Assembly: GCA_040081555.1 (NCBI GenBank)
Contig: JBEBGG010000065.1
Location: forward strand, 1-19,045
Origin: CADEEX01 sp040081555
Lineage (GTDB): Bacteria > Acidobacteriota > Vicinamibacteria > Vicinamibacterales > CAVVIG01
Length of the DNA stretch: 19,045 nt
Direction: 5' to 3'
In this document: in pieces, positions 1 through 7,570 of the stretch
How positions within the stretch are numbered: the stretch's first letter is position 1
Layout of the letters: every line of letters starts with the position of its first letter
Position numbers and translations under genes: made by a program
The notes under the pieces: generated by a model
The model's database searches: none
Told to the model about the DNA's origin: nothing
The model's input: only the letters and a program-made list of their open reading frames with translations

Positions 1-246
1 GGGTGGACCCGCATCGGCGCCCATCTCTACACCGGACAGCCGCGCCAAATGGTCAGCTACGACTGGGCGCGCTGGAATCTGCCACGGAACATCGGGCCCG
101 GCGAGACGTTCTCGACGAGGCTCCTGCTACCCGCGGTCTCGACGCCGGGAGACTACTCAGTCGTCGTCGATCTCGTGACCGAAGGGATCGCGTGGTTTGC
201 AGGCCGCGAGTCTGCGGCACTGACGATTGCGCTAAAGATCCGCTAG
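1..246 (+). CDS. C-terminal end of a protein with an Ig-like beta-sandwich domain (5' truncated)
   Basis: The reading frame is open from base 1 and ends at TAG 244-246, so only the last 81 residues are visible. The visible part runs through GAHLYTG, an LPRNIGPGE segment, then GDYSVVVDLVTEGIAWFA and a short beta-rich end. The pattern 'LP..v.PGe....l.lpaP..pG.Y.l.vDlV.EGi.WFa' is one I associate with an Ig-like domain at the C-terminus of bacterial membrane glycosyltransferases and some methyltransferase-type proteins. The catalytic part would lie upstream of the window, so the enzyme class cannot be read here. The stop codon overlaps the stop of the convergent PEGA/PDZ gene through the palindrome CTAG at 243-246, leaving no room for a separate terminator. 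An in-frame ATG at 49 is probably an internal Met, since similarity-like sequence continues upstream of it. Confidence 0.6.
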   Translation, partial: GWTRIGAHLYTGQPRQMVSYDWARWNLPRNIGPGETFSTRLLLPAVSTPGDYSVVVDLVTEGIAWFAGRESAALTIALKIR

Positions 247-2399
247 CGCCGACGCGAGAGTTCCGCGAGCTTGGCTTCGGCCAATGCCTTCACTGGTGGC
301 CCATCGTCGGCCAGCAGGCTCTGCGACGACGCGGCGGTCCGCCAGGCGAGTTCAGCGCCTGCGCGGTCGCCGAGACTTTCGGCACAGAGACCGAGCAGGT
401 ATTGAACGGTGCCGTTCCCGACGCCGGGCCCCTCTGGCAGGCTCACCTTCTGTAGTTCCGCCTTGGCCTCGTTCCAGGCCTGCAGACGTGCGAGGGCCGC
501 CGCAGCGTTGAGCCGCATGATGCCCTCTTCGGCGGGGTTCGACGGCGAAAGCAGTTTGCTGCGCAGATCGAGCAGCACGCGGTTGGCCATGAGCGTCTGA
601 TCGTTCATGCCGATGAGTCGCGGCGTCATGGAGATCTTGACGTCGGCCTTCTTCGCGGTGCCCATCCGATCCTTGAGTTCGAGTGACAGCGTGTCGTTGG
701 CGGTCTTGCCGACGAGCGCTGTGGCCAGGTTGGCGCTGTCTGTGACGGCGACGGTGCCGACCTTGGTGACAATGTCGCCCACGGCAACATTGGCTTTCGC
801 GGCCGCGCTGTTGGCCTCAACTGCGACGACGGCTGCACCCGCCACGTCCGCTACGTCCACGGTGCTGAATCCGATCGATGGCCTGGTGAAGGTCAGCGGA
901 CGATCGAGCAGGGCGATGGCGTCGGCAATGCTTTCTGGCCGATCCAGGGTGAGTTCCAGGACATCCGGTATGGTCGCGCCGGCGCTGAGCAGCGACACGA
1001 CGACACGGTTACGGTTGGCCGCCGAGGGCACCGCGACCGATGCAACACCCTGCGCGTCGAACGCCTGCGAAAGCTTTGTGGAGAGATCACGTCGCATCGG
1101 CGCGCTGATGTCGGCGGAGCTTCCGAGCGGTCGTCGATTGGCGTCGAAGGCGAGCCAGTCGTTCGGCAGTTGCGAGGCGCGCAGCGCCTGGTCGACACGG
1201 TCCGCCGGCGGTGCGAATACGAGAATGCTCTTCAGCGGTTCGAGCGCGCGTTCAACGACGACCCTGAGATCGGATCCAAGAGCGCCCTGTGCGCCGGCTG
1301 AGACCAGCGCGAACGCCGGCTTCAGTTCGCCGTTGACCTCGATGCGCTGACCCGCCCGCGCCTCCACTCGGCGCGTGAAGCGCCCCGTCGGTGCCCGCAT
1401 CTCGACGACGTGATCGCCCTCGCAGAGCTCGCTGGTGAACGGAGCCGTACCCTTGTCCTGAGCGTCGACAAATACCTTGGCTCCGGGCTGCGACGAGCGG
1501 GCGATGACGGTCGCCACGGCGGGCAGCAGCTTGATCGGATCGACGACGATGTCCTCGAGGCGCACGATGTCCATGCGGCGCTCGGCAGAGATGAAGCAGC
1601 CCTTGCGGAACTCGATTCGGTGCGCACCGACGCCGATGTCGGTGAGCGTCATCACCGCGGAGAGCTGTGCCATCGGCACGCCCGCCCTGGCCGCACGGTC
1701 CACGTAGTCGGCTGATGGTGGGCCGGCGAGCGTCTTGCCGCGCACGATGCCATCGACCAGTACGTCCACGTCTGCCGGCGTGGTGACGATCGCGATCACG
1801 GCGGACTCGCGTGGCAGCGTCAGGCTCGCTTCAGTGAGCGCGCCTGGTGCGGCGGTGAACGTGGCGGTGCCATCGCGGTAGCCGACGCGTCGTGCCGTGA
1901 GGGTGTGGTCGCCGACCAGGACCTGAATCGTCGCATTCGACGCGACCTTGACGCCGTCCACCATCACATCCGCATTGGCGGGCGTGATGATGAGCTTCGC
2001 GCTGGTGACCGTGTTCTTCTTCGCCTCGTCAAAGATGGCGACGACACGCGGCGAGATCTGGCCCGAGAGGGAGTGGCCGGGATCGACGCGCAACAGCGAG
2101 ATGAAGTCTTCTCTGGCGCCGTTCTGGTCGCCAAGGCCAAAGCGGGACCTGGCGCGCATCTCGAAGGCGTCAGCCAGGAGCCGCAGCGTGTCTTCCGTGC
2201 GTCGTGAGGCCAGCACGGCGATTGCCCGATCGAGCGCAGGCACGGCCTGCTCGTAGTCCAGTGCGTCGAAGCGGCGGCGTGCTTCGGCGACCTGTGCCTG
2301 CACTTCGGCAAGGTCGCCTTGCCCGAAGGCGGGCGGGGTGCCGGCCAGCGCGCCGAGAAGAAGCGATGCCGAGATCAGCCGTCTGAACACGCCGCTCAT
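243..2399 (-). CDS. Secreted TPR / triple PEGA / PDZ protein, last gene of the kinase operon
   Basis: A 718-residue protein of unknown specific function. Residues 1-26 form a signal peptide (RR, a hydrophobic stretch, then an AFG-QG cleavage region). TPR-like helices span about 30-108. Three PEGA-type beta domains follow: about 134-197 (ITPANADVMVDGVKV), 201-290 (TTPADVDVLVDGIVRG, with an insert) and 296-358 (SSQPGAKVFVDAQDKGTAPF). Residues 365-505 are an unrecognised alpha/beta segment. A PDZ-like domain lies at about 506-593 (AAKANVAVGDIVTKVGTVAV, the usual 'G..aGDvI..v.g..v' pattern), and TPR-like helices occupy 600-718. PEGA domains are usually extracytoplasmic and often occur on kinases in bacteria; the membrane kinase of this operon also has a PEGA-like tail. 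Its ATG overlaps the stop of the upstream gene (ATGA, 2396-2399), so translation is likely coupled. Inference: an envelope scaffold or sensor partner of the kinase. There are no protease catalytic residues, so it is not a DegP-type enzyme. Confidence 0.85.
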   Translation of the reverse strand: MSGVFRRLISASLLLGALAGTPPAFGQGDLAEVQAQVAEARRRFDALDYEQAVPALDRAIAVLASRRTEDTLRLLADAFEMRARSRFGLGDQNGAREDFISLLRVDPGHSLSGQISPRVVAIFDEAKKNTVTSAKLIITPANADVMVDGVKVASNATIQVLVGDHTLTARRVGYRDGTATFTAAPGALTEASLTLPRESAVIAIVTTPADVDVLVDGIVRGKTLAGPPSADYVDRAARAGVPMAQLSAVMTLTDIGVGAHRIEFRKGCFISAERRMDIVRLEDIVVDPIKLLPAVATVIARSSQPGAKVFVDAQDKGTAPFTSELCEGDHVVEMRAPTGRFTRRVEARAGQRIEVNGELKPAFALVSAGAQGALGSDLRVVVERALEPLKSILVFAPPADRVDQALRASQLPNDWLAFDANRRPLGSSADISAPMRRDLSTKLSQAFDAQGVASVAVPSAANRNRVVVSLLSAGATIPDVLELTLDRPESIADAIALLDRPLTFTRPSIGFSTVDVADVAGAAVVAVEANSAAAKANVAVGDIVTKVGTVAVTDSANLATALVGKTANDTLSLELKDRMGTAKKADVKISMTPRLIGMNDQTLMANRVLLDLRSKLLSPSNPAEEGIMRLNAAAALARLQAWNEAKAELQKVSLPEGPGVGNGTVQYLLGLCAESLGDRAGAELAWRTAASSQSLLADDGPPVKALAEAKLAELSRRR

Positions 2400-3898
2400 T
2401 GGTACACCTGAATGCGCTTGATGCGCTCATCGAAGATGAACAGCCGGCCAGCGCGGTCGAGGGAGAACGCGTTGGCCTTCATGAACGAGCCTGGGCTCTT
2501 TTCCGGGATGGAGAGGCTGGTGATCAGCTTGTTGCCCTTGGGCGCGAACACCCAGACGGTACCCTTGCCGCGGTCGAGCACGTACAGTTGGTCGAAGGCA
2601 TCGAAGGCGATATCGACCGGCTCATCGAACTCGTAGCCGGTGCCTTTATTCGCCAGCTTGCCCAGCGCCTTGCTGTCGCGGTCCGAGAAGAAGACGCTCT
2701 TGGTGTCCTTGTCGAGCATGGCCACTTCGTCCATGCTGTTGGTCGCCATGCGGAGTGCGGCGACCTTGGCAAAGGGGCCGATGTACTTGCCGTCTGACGA
2801 GATCCGGGCCACCGAGTGGTCCTTGTAGTCTGATACCAGCCGTTCGCCTTGCGCCCGGAGGAGGAGCGCTGGAATCTCTTCGAGATAGCGCACCTTGCCG
2901 TCTTTGTCTGGCACGAAGAGGTTCTGTGTCGGGCCCTTGTCGGCGATGAGGTTGCTGCCGCGAGCGACGACCACACGGTTGTTCGCGTCGACGTAGAAGG
3001 CAGAGGGTTCCTGCGCCGGGACGGTGGCTGCGACGGCGCCCTTTTCGTCGAAGACTGCGATGCCGGCCTTATGGCCAAGCAGTAACCGACCATCCTGTTC
3101 GAAGCGCAGACCAACGACGTCGCTGTAGTTTGCCTGCGCGGCGCCAATGATTCTGCCGCTGAACGTAAAGGGTGGTTGTGCCGGCGCGCGCACGTACAGG
3201 CGGTAGATGATGGTGTTGAGATTCAGCGCATCGGTAGCGACCGGAGTGTTGGGAAACGTCTGCCGTGCCCACTGGATTTCCTGCAGGGCGGCTTGCGGGT
3301 TGCCTTGGTTGACGAAGCAGTAGCCGGCGCCGATCGCGGCGCGCGCCGCCCAGATAGACCTCGGAAATTCAATGCGGACACGCCGGTAGCGGTCGAGCGC
3401 TTCGTCGACCCGGCGGACGGTCCGAAGCGTTTCCCCTGCGTAAAAACCGGCCGCGGCGACGCCTTCCGTGCCTGGAAACAGGCGCGACACCCGCTCATAG
3501 CTCGCCATCGCCGAATCGATATCGGCCTGGGTCCGGCCCTTGGCCAGTGCCAGACGCCCCGCGATGACGTGCGCCAGCGGCGCCGAGTCACTGTTGGCGA
3601 AGTCCTTCAGCAGCCGGTCCACCGCCTTCTGTGTGGCCTCGATGTTGTGGGCGATGTCGATCTGGTACTCGGCGATCTGCAGCAGCGCGTTATCAGCGAC
3701 AGTGCTCTCCGGGAAGGAGTCCGCCACGCCCTGCAGGTCCTTCACGGCGTCCGCGTAGCGGTGGTTCTGGAGGAAACTCAAGCCGCTGTCGTACTGCCGT
3801 TTGGCGAACTCCTCGTTGTTTGCCTGTTGCGCGCCCACAGGCACCAGCAGCGTCAGCACGATGATGGGAACGAATCGCAACGTATCTTTGGTCGTCAT
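2396..3898 (-). CDS. Secreted TPR plus NHL-like beta-propeller protein
   Basis: A 500-residue protein. Residues 1-23 look like a signal peptide ending near GAQQ. Residues 27-235 are tandem TPR/YbgF-like helices with the repeated 'aeFP.s..a..Al..ia' pattern (for example near 60-75, 138-155 and 176-192). Residues 243-500 have short beta blades of the NHL or SMP-30 type: GLRFEQDGRLLLG, AFYVDANNRVVVA, DIAFDAFDQLYVLDRGKGTVWVF and FSLDRAGRLFIFDERIKRIQVY. NHL propellers bind proteins, glycans or polymers, but the ligand cannot be read here. It is flanked on both sides by 4-base ATGA overlaps (2396-2399 and 3895-3898), placing it inside the six-gene kinase operon. Together with the following PEGA/PDZ protein it probably forms the periplasmic or surface side of the signalling set. 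That is an inference from signal peptides and coupling, not from a known family pair. Confidence 0.85.
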   Translation of the reverse strand: MTTKDTLRFVPIIVLTLLVPVGAQQANNEEFAKRQYDSGLSFLQNHRYADAVKDLQGVADSFPESTVADNALLQIAEYQIDIAHNIEATQKAVDRLLKDFANSDSAPLAHVIAGRLALAKGRTQADIDSAMASYERVSRLFPGTEGVAAAGFYAGETLRTVRRVDEALDRYRRVRIEFPRSIWAARAAIGAGYCFVNQGNPQAALQEIQWARQTFPNTPVATDALNLNTIIYRLYVRAPAQPPFTFSGRIIGAAQANYSDVVGLRFEQDGRLLLGHKAGIAVFDEKGAVAATVPAQEPSAFYVDANNRVVVARGSNLIADKGPTQNLFVPDKDGKVRYLEEIPALLLRAQGERLVSDYKDHSVARISSDGKYIGPFAKVAALRMATNSMDEVAMLDKDTKSVFFSDRDSKALGKLANKGTGYEFDEPVDIAFDAFDQLYVLDRGKGTVWVFAPKGNKLITSLSIPEKSPGSFMKANAFSLDRAGRLFIFDERIKRIQVYQ

Positions 3899-5670
3899 CG
3901 GATGGCTGCCACGTAGGTCTGACCGGCGCGCACCGTGGCGTAATGGCTCTTCACCACGTTGCCGCCGCAGACGATGTCCACTTTGTAGTTACCGGCGGCG
4001 ATTTCTTTCAGCACGAGCGGTGGGTTGCCGAGTGCGCGTGAGCCAATCGAGACCTCACACGTCTCTTCGGCGCTGCGCACGTCCAGACTACCCAGGCCCG
4101 GCGCGGCGAACTCGAATGACTGGGTGGCGGACCCTTCGACACGCACCGTCTGGTTCAGAAAATACTGCGGTGCCTGCATCCGCAGGGACTTCCCGGCCGG
4201 TTGCTTGAGATCGTGCGAGGTCTTGGCAGCGGAAATCGACCTGTTCCCGTCGAACACCTCGAACGGGTACCCGCCCTCGAGCGACACGCTGACCATGGGC
4301 GCGGTTGCCGCTGGTGGTGGGAGGGGCGAAGTCGTGGCCGCGGGGCGAGACACGCTGGCGCCAGGTGTGGTTGCCCGTGGGGCGGTCGTGGCCGGGGCCG
4401 GGGTAGGAAGTGACACCGGTGGTGTGGAGGCTGCCCCTGCGGCTGCAGTCGAGGGAGCGACCGCTGACGGGCTCGCCGCGGCTGCGGTGCTGGTGTGCGG
4501 GGCGCTCGGGGCAGACGGCGCTGTGGCCGGTGTGCGGGTGGCGGCCGTGTGCGTCGCGGCGTTGGCGGGAGCCGGGGGCGTTGAGCCGCCGCCCATCATC
4601 ATGTAGCCGCCAATGGCCGCCACCAGGACCACCGCACCGACGCCGGCAAACAGCATCGGATTCGACTTCGATTCGGCCACCGCAGCGCGCGTGACCTCGG
4701 CGTCGTCTTTCGAGGCCAGCGGCTTTGGCGAAGTGTTGCCCACGCCGCCGATCTTCTTGAAGTCGTCGTGCAGCGCCCGCATCACTTGCGTGCTCGCAAA
4801 GCGCGTCTCGTCCATGCGCTGGGTCGAGAGCGATGGGTGCAGTCCCTTGCGTACCGACTGTATCTCGCGGCCGAAAGCTTCGGCCGACTGGAAGCGATCG
4901 TCGGCGTTCTTCTGCAGCGCCTTGGCGACCAGTGCCACCACTTCCGGAGGGAGCGTCGGCGCAAAGGTGGTGATCGGTGTCGGCTCGTCCTTCAGAATCT
5001 TGACGATCACAGACGTGGGGGAGTCGCCTTCAAACGGCTTTCGACCGCACAGCAGCTCGTAGAGGACGACTCCGGTCGAGAAGACATCAGCGCGGCCGTC
5101 GACGGATTCGCTGCCTCCCACCTGTTCAGGCGACATGTAGGAGGCGCTGCCCAAGACGTCGCCCTGGCGGGTCAGCGTCGAGCTCGTGAGCTTGGCGATG
5201 CCGAAGTCGAGTAGCTTGACCTGCCCGTCTTCCAGGATGAACACGTTGTCTGGCTTGACGTCCCGATGCACGACGCCCTGTTCGTGCGCATAGGCCAACC
5301 CCTCGCAGAGCTGGGCCATCACATTCAGCTTGTCGTCAATGGTGAGGGCCGGCGTGGCGGCCATGCGAGCCGTGAGGCTTTGACCGCGCAGAAACTCCAT
5401 CACAATGTAGGGGACGTTCGATTCCTCGGCGAACTCGAAGATCGTCACGATGTTGCGGTGATTGAGTTTGGCGGCGGCGCGCGCCTCGCGGTAGAAGCGC
5501 GGCCGCATCTGCTCGGTGTCCTCCGAGAAGTCGGCGTGCATCAGCTTGATCGCGACTTCGCGGTCAAGGACCGGGTCGAAGCCTCGGTACAGCACACCCA
5601 TGCCGCCCTTGCCGACGCGATCGAGGACTTGATAGCGGCCGATCTTTTCGAGCTTCTGTGGTGCGGTCAT
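3895..5670 (-). CDS. Transmembrane Ser/Thr protein kinase with external PEGA-like C-terminal domain
   Basis: A 591-residue Hanks-type kinase. The kinase domain spans about 12-275: glycine loop GKGGMG at 20-25, ATP lysine K42 in VAIK, catalytic HRD 135-137 with D137, N142, DFG 155-157 and the SPEQ P+1 segment at 180-183. All catalytic residues are present. The activation segment contains Thr/Ser residues (TSSTLTRQ) suited to autophosphorylation. A juxtamembrane stretch of about 60 residues leads to one membrane helix near 338-360. A Pro/Ala/Thr/Ser-rich linker follows (about 362-460), which could be a wall-spanning or glycosylated spacer. The C-terminus (about 525-591) has a beta-rich PEGA-like fold with one Cys pair candidate (EETCEVS and DIVCGGN). 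The gene starts with ATG overlapping the FHA stop (ATGA, 5667-5670). Expected topology is kinase inside, PEGA outside. Likely partners are the FHA protein and the two secreted proteins in the same operon. Confidence 0.95.
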   Translation of the reverse strand: MTAPQKLEKIGRYQVLDRVGKGGMGVLYRGFDPVLDREVAIKLMHADFSEDTEQMRPRFYREARAAAKLNHRNIVTIFEFAEESNVPYIVMEFLRGQSLTARMAATPALTIDDKLNVMAQLCEGLAYAHEQGVVHRDVKPDNVFILEDGQVKLLDFGIAKLTSSTLTRQGDVLGSASYMSPEQVGGSESVDGRADVFSTGVVLYELLCGRKPFEGDSPTSVIVKILKDEPTPITTFAPTLPPEVVALVAKALQKNADDRFQSAEAFGREIQSVRKGLHPSLSTQRMDETRFASTQVMRALHDDFKKIGGVGNTSPKPLASKDDAEVTRAAVAESKSNPMLFAGVGAVVLVAAIGGYMMMGGGSTPPAPANAATHTAATRTPATAPSAPSAPHTSTAAAASPSAVAPSTAAAGAASTPPVSLPTPAPATTAPRATTPGASVSRPAATTSPLPPPAATAPMVSVSLEGGYPFEVFDGNRSISAAKTSHDLKQPAGKSLRMQAPQYFLNQTVRVEGSATQSFEFAAPGLGSLDVRSAEETCEVSIGSRALGNPPLVLKEIAAGNYKVDIVCGGNVVKSHYATVRAGQTYVAAIR

Positions 5671-6674
5671 GACACGGTCTCAGCGACGGGCGCGGCTTTG
5701 AGAATCACGATCAGCGAGCGATCGATCGGGGAACGGTCCACGGCGATGGTGAGTTCGGTGGGCCCATCCGTCGCCGCGGCCCTCAGCCCTTCGGCGAGCA
5801 CTTCGCCAAGGGGGCGCCCGACCAGCGTGTCTGGCGCGACATTGAAATGTGCACGGCACCCTGGCGTGGCGGTGATGATCCGCAGGTCCGCGCCGGCGGT
5901 GAGGCGCGCTTCCATTGCCGGCATGGCCCCGGGAGGTGCCAGTGGCGACTTCGTGCCAGGAATGAAGGTGGCATCCAGGCCGATCGAACCCGGTGCGATT
6001 GTCCGGTCCAGATCGATGCTCGGCTTCACGGCCTCCGCCGGGGCCGCAGGCGCCGTGCGGCCGACGCCGGTGGCGTCCAGGTCTACGCCGAGGTGAGCGC
6101 CGGCCACAAAGGTCGCGTCGAGATCTGCCGCGGGCGTGGTCTTTCTTATGGGCGCGACCGTGGCATCCTCGTCTGACGCGGCGCGGCCCTGTGGCGCCAT
6201 CGTCGGCTCGTCGTCGGCCCTCTTCTCGGCCGGAAGACGCGTGATGTCGTCATCGTCGTGATGGCCGGCGTGGGCGTGTTGGGGATGCGGGCGGGTGTCT
6301 TCGAGCGAGGCGGCCGAGGCTGCGATCGTTGCCGCTTCGTGCGCGGTGGTGGCATGCGAACGACGGATGCCGTCCGGCGTCGAGACTGTGACGTCCTCGG
6401 TAAAGCGCATCTGCAAGTGTCCGACCTGCACCAGGTCGCCTTCCTTCAGCTGCTGCTCCTTCACCTTCAGGCCGTTGACCAGCATGCCGTTACGGCTGCC
6501 GAGGTCGCGCACGGTGCAACTGGAGGTGGTGGTCACAAACTCGGCGTGCTTCCGCGAGAGGAGCGGGTCGAGGTCGCTGATGTGGCAGGACGGGTCACGG
6601 CCAACGGTCAGTGTGCCCAGCAGCACGAGCTCCCGCTCGGCTCGTCCGTCGTGGATGATCAATTTCCGTGTCAC
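5667..6674 (-). CDS. FHA-domain protein with a multi-threonine linker and PAS-like C-terminus
   Basis: A 335-residue cytoplasmic protein without signal peptide or membrane helix. Residues 1-95 form an FHA phosphothreonine-binding domain: GR at 25-26, SRKHAEF at 40-46, and RDLGSRNGMLVNG at 56-68 carry the usual ligand-contacting Arg, Ser, His and Asn positions. Residues 100-255 are low-complexity and acidic with a His-rich patch (131-139). They contain a recurring acidic-x-Thr motif: T127, T145, T158, T172, T188, T202, T225 and T236, most in the form D-x-D-A-T followed by a small or hydrophobic residue. Residues 256-330 resemble a degenerate PAS-like domain (weak call). Start is GTG at 6674, chosen because GTGA overlaps the stop of the upstream kinase. 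By analogy with mycobacterial FHA proteins such as GarA, the Thr sites may be phosphorylated by the operon kinases and read by this FHA domain. That part is inferred. Confidence 0.92.
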   Translation of the reverse strand: MTRKLIIHDGRAERELVLLGTLTVGRDPSCHISDLDPLLSRKHAEFVTTTSSCTVRDLGSRNGMLVNGLKVKEQQLKEGDLVQVGHLQMRFTEDVTVSTPDGIRRSHATTAHEAATIAASAASLEDTRPHPQHAHAGHHDDDDITRLPAEKRADDEPTMAPQGRAASDEDATVAPIRKTTPAADLDATFVAGAHLGVDLDATGVGRTAPAAPAEAVKPSIDLDRTIAPGSIGLDATFIPGTKSPLAPPGAMPAMEARLTAGADLRIITATPGCRAHFNVAPDTLVGRPLGEVLAEGLRAAATDGPTELTIAVDRSPIDRSLIVILKAAPVAETVS

Positions 6675-7570
6675 AGGCGCACCATTCCGACGTAGGCCGC
6701 GATGCGTTTCCAGAGGGCAGGACCGCTGGCATCGAGGGCATGCTGCAGGTCCGTCCGCATCGCCGCACAGCTTGCATAGCGGTCGTCGGGATTCTTGGCG
6801 AGCGATTTGGAGAGCACGCGCGCAATCGCCACCGGGGCCTCGGATTCTCTTATCGGCGCTGGGGCTTCATTCAAGAGGTTGGTGATGGTCTTGCGCAAGT
6901 CCGTGTCGGCAAACGGCGACCGGCCAGTCACCAGCAGGTAGCTGACAGCGCCTGCGGAGAAGACGTCCGCGCGCAGGTCGACCTGACGTCCTGCCGCCTG
7001 CTCCGGCGACATGAAGTCTGGGGTGCCGACAATTTGACCGTTGGCTGTGAGCGTTGATGCCTGCAGGCGCGCCAGTCCGAAGTCGAGAATCTTCAGCGTG
7101 CCGTCGTGCAGGACGAACAGGTTGCTCGGCTTGATGTCCCGGTGGACGATGCCATGGTCGTGCGCGGCCTCGAGGCCGTCGCACAGCTGCACCATCAGCG
7201 CCAGCTTGGCCTCCAGCGTGGCGGCCTGGCCGGTTCGAAGGTAGGCGGGCAAGGGCAGGCCCTCGAGCCGTTCCATTGCAATGAACGGCCGGCCGGCCTC
7301 GGCGCCGACATCGACAACGCGGACGATATTCCGGTGCTGCAGTGCGGCGGTGACGCGCGCTTCGCGGACGAAACGTTCACGCGTTTCCGGCTCGTCCTGG
7401 AGGTCGAGGTGGAGGAGCTTGAGCGCGACCTGCTGGCCGGTGATCTCGTGCACGGCGGCATAGACCGCGCTTGTGGTGCCGCCGCCGAGACGTTCCCCGA
7501 GGCGGTAGACACCGATGTGCATCGGCGCCTCGTCGCGCATGAGCGGTGGCGCGGCGTTGATCAGCGTCAT
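6671..7570 (-). CDS. Soluble Ser/Thr protein kinase
   Basis: A 299-residue protein that is nearly all kinase domain, with no membrane helix or extra sensor domain. Visible motifs: VALK with K51, HRD 143-145 with catalytic D145, N150, DFG 163-165, SPEQ at 188-191 and the invariant D202 in ADVFS. The glycine loop is unusual. It reads GGGTTSAV at 29-36, so Ser34 sits where the third Gly of G-x-G-x-x-G normally lies, and the common GGMG form is absent. The frame stays open upstream to 7891, but that part is antisense-like shadow of the phosphatase. The ATG at 7570 is chosen because it overlaps the PP2C stop by ATGA (7567-7570), matching the other junctions; ATG 7522 (Met17) is the alternative. 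Lacking a sensor, it is likely controlled by phosphorylation or by binding to the FHA protein encoded next (GTGA overlap). Confidence 0.93.
   Translation of the reverse strand: MTLINAAPPLMRDEAPMHIGVYRLGERLGGGTTSAVYAAVHEITGQQVALKLLHLDLQDEPETRERFVREARVTAALQHRNIVRVVDVGAEAGRPFIAMERLEGLPLPAYLRTGQAATLEAKLALMVQLCDGLEAAHDHGIVHRDIKPSNLFVLHDGTLKILDFGLARLQASTLTANGQIVGTPDFMSPEQAAGRQVDLRADVFSAGAVSYLLVTGRSPFADTDLRKTITNLLNEAPAPIRESEAPVAIARVLSKSLAKNPDDRYASCAAMRTDLQHALDASGPALWKRIAAYVGMVRL

Noticed and set aside
607..1350. 247-residue plus-strand frame opposite the PEGA/PDZ gene
   Set aside because: Ser/Ala/Thr-rich antisense shadow of a strong coding region, with no domain or ribosome-binding site.
3176..3916. 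246-residue plus-strand frame opposite the TPR/propeller gene
   Set aside because: Antisense shadow; composition rich in Arg/Val/Asp and no recognisable motif, while the minus strand has TPR and propeller repeats.
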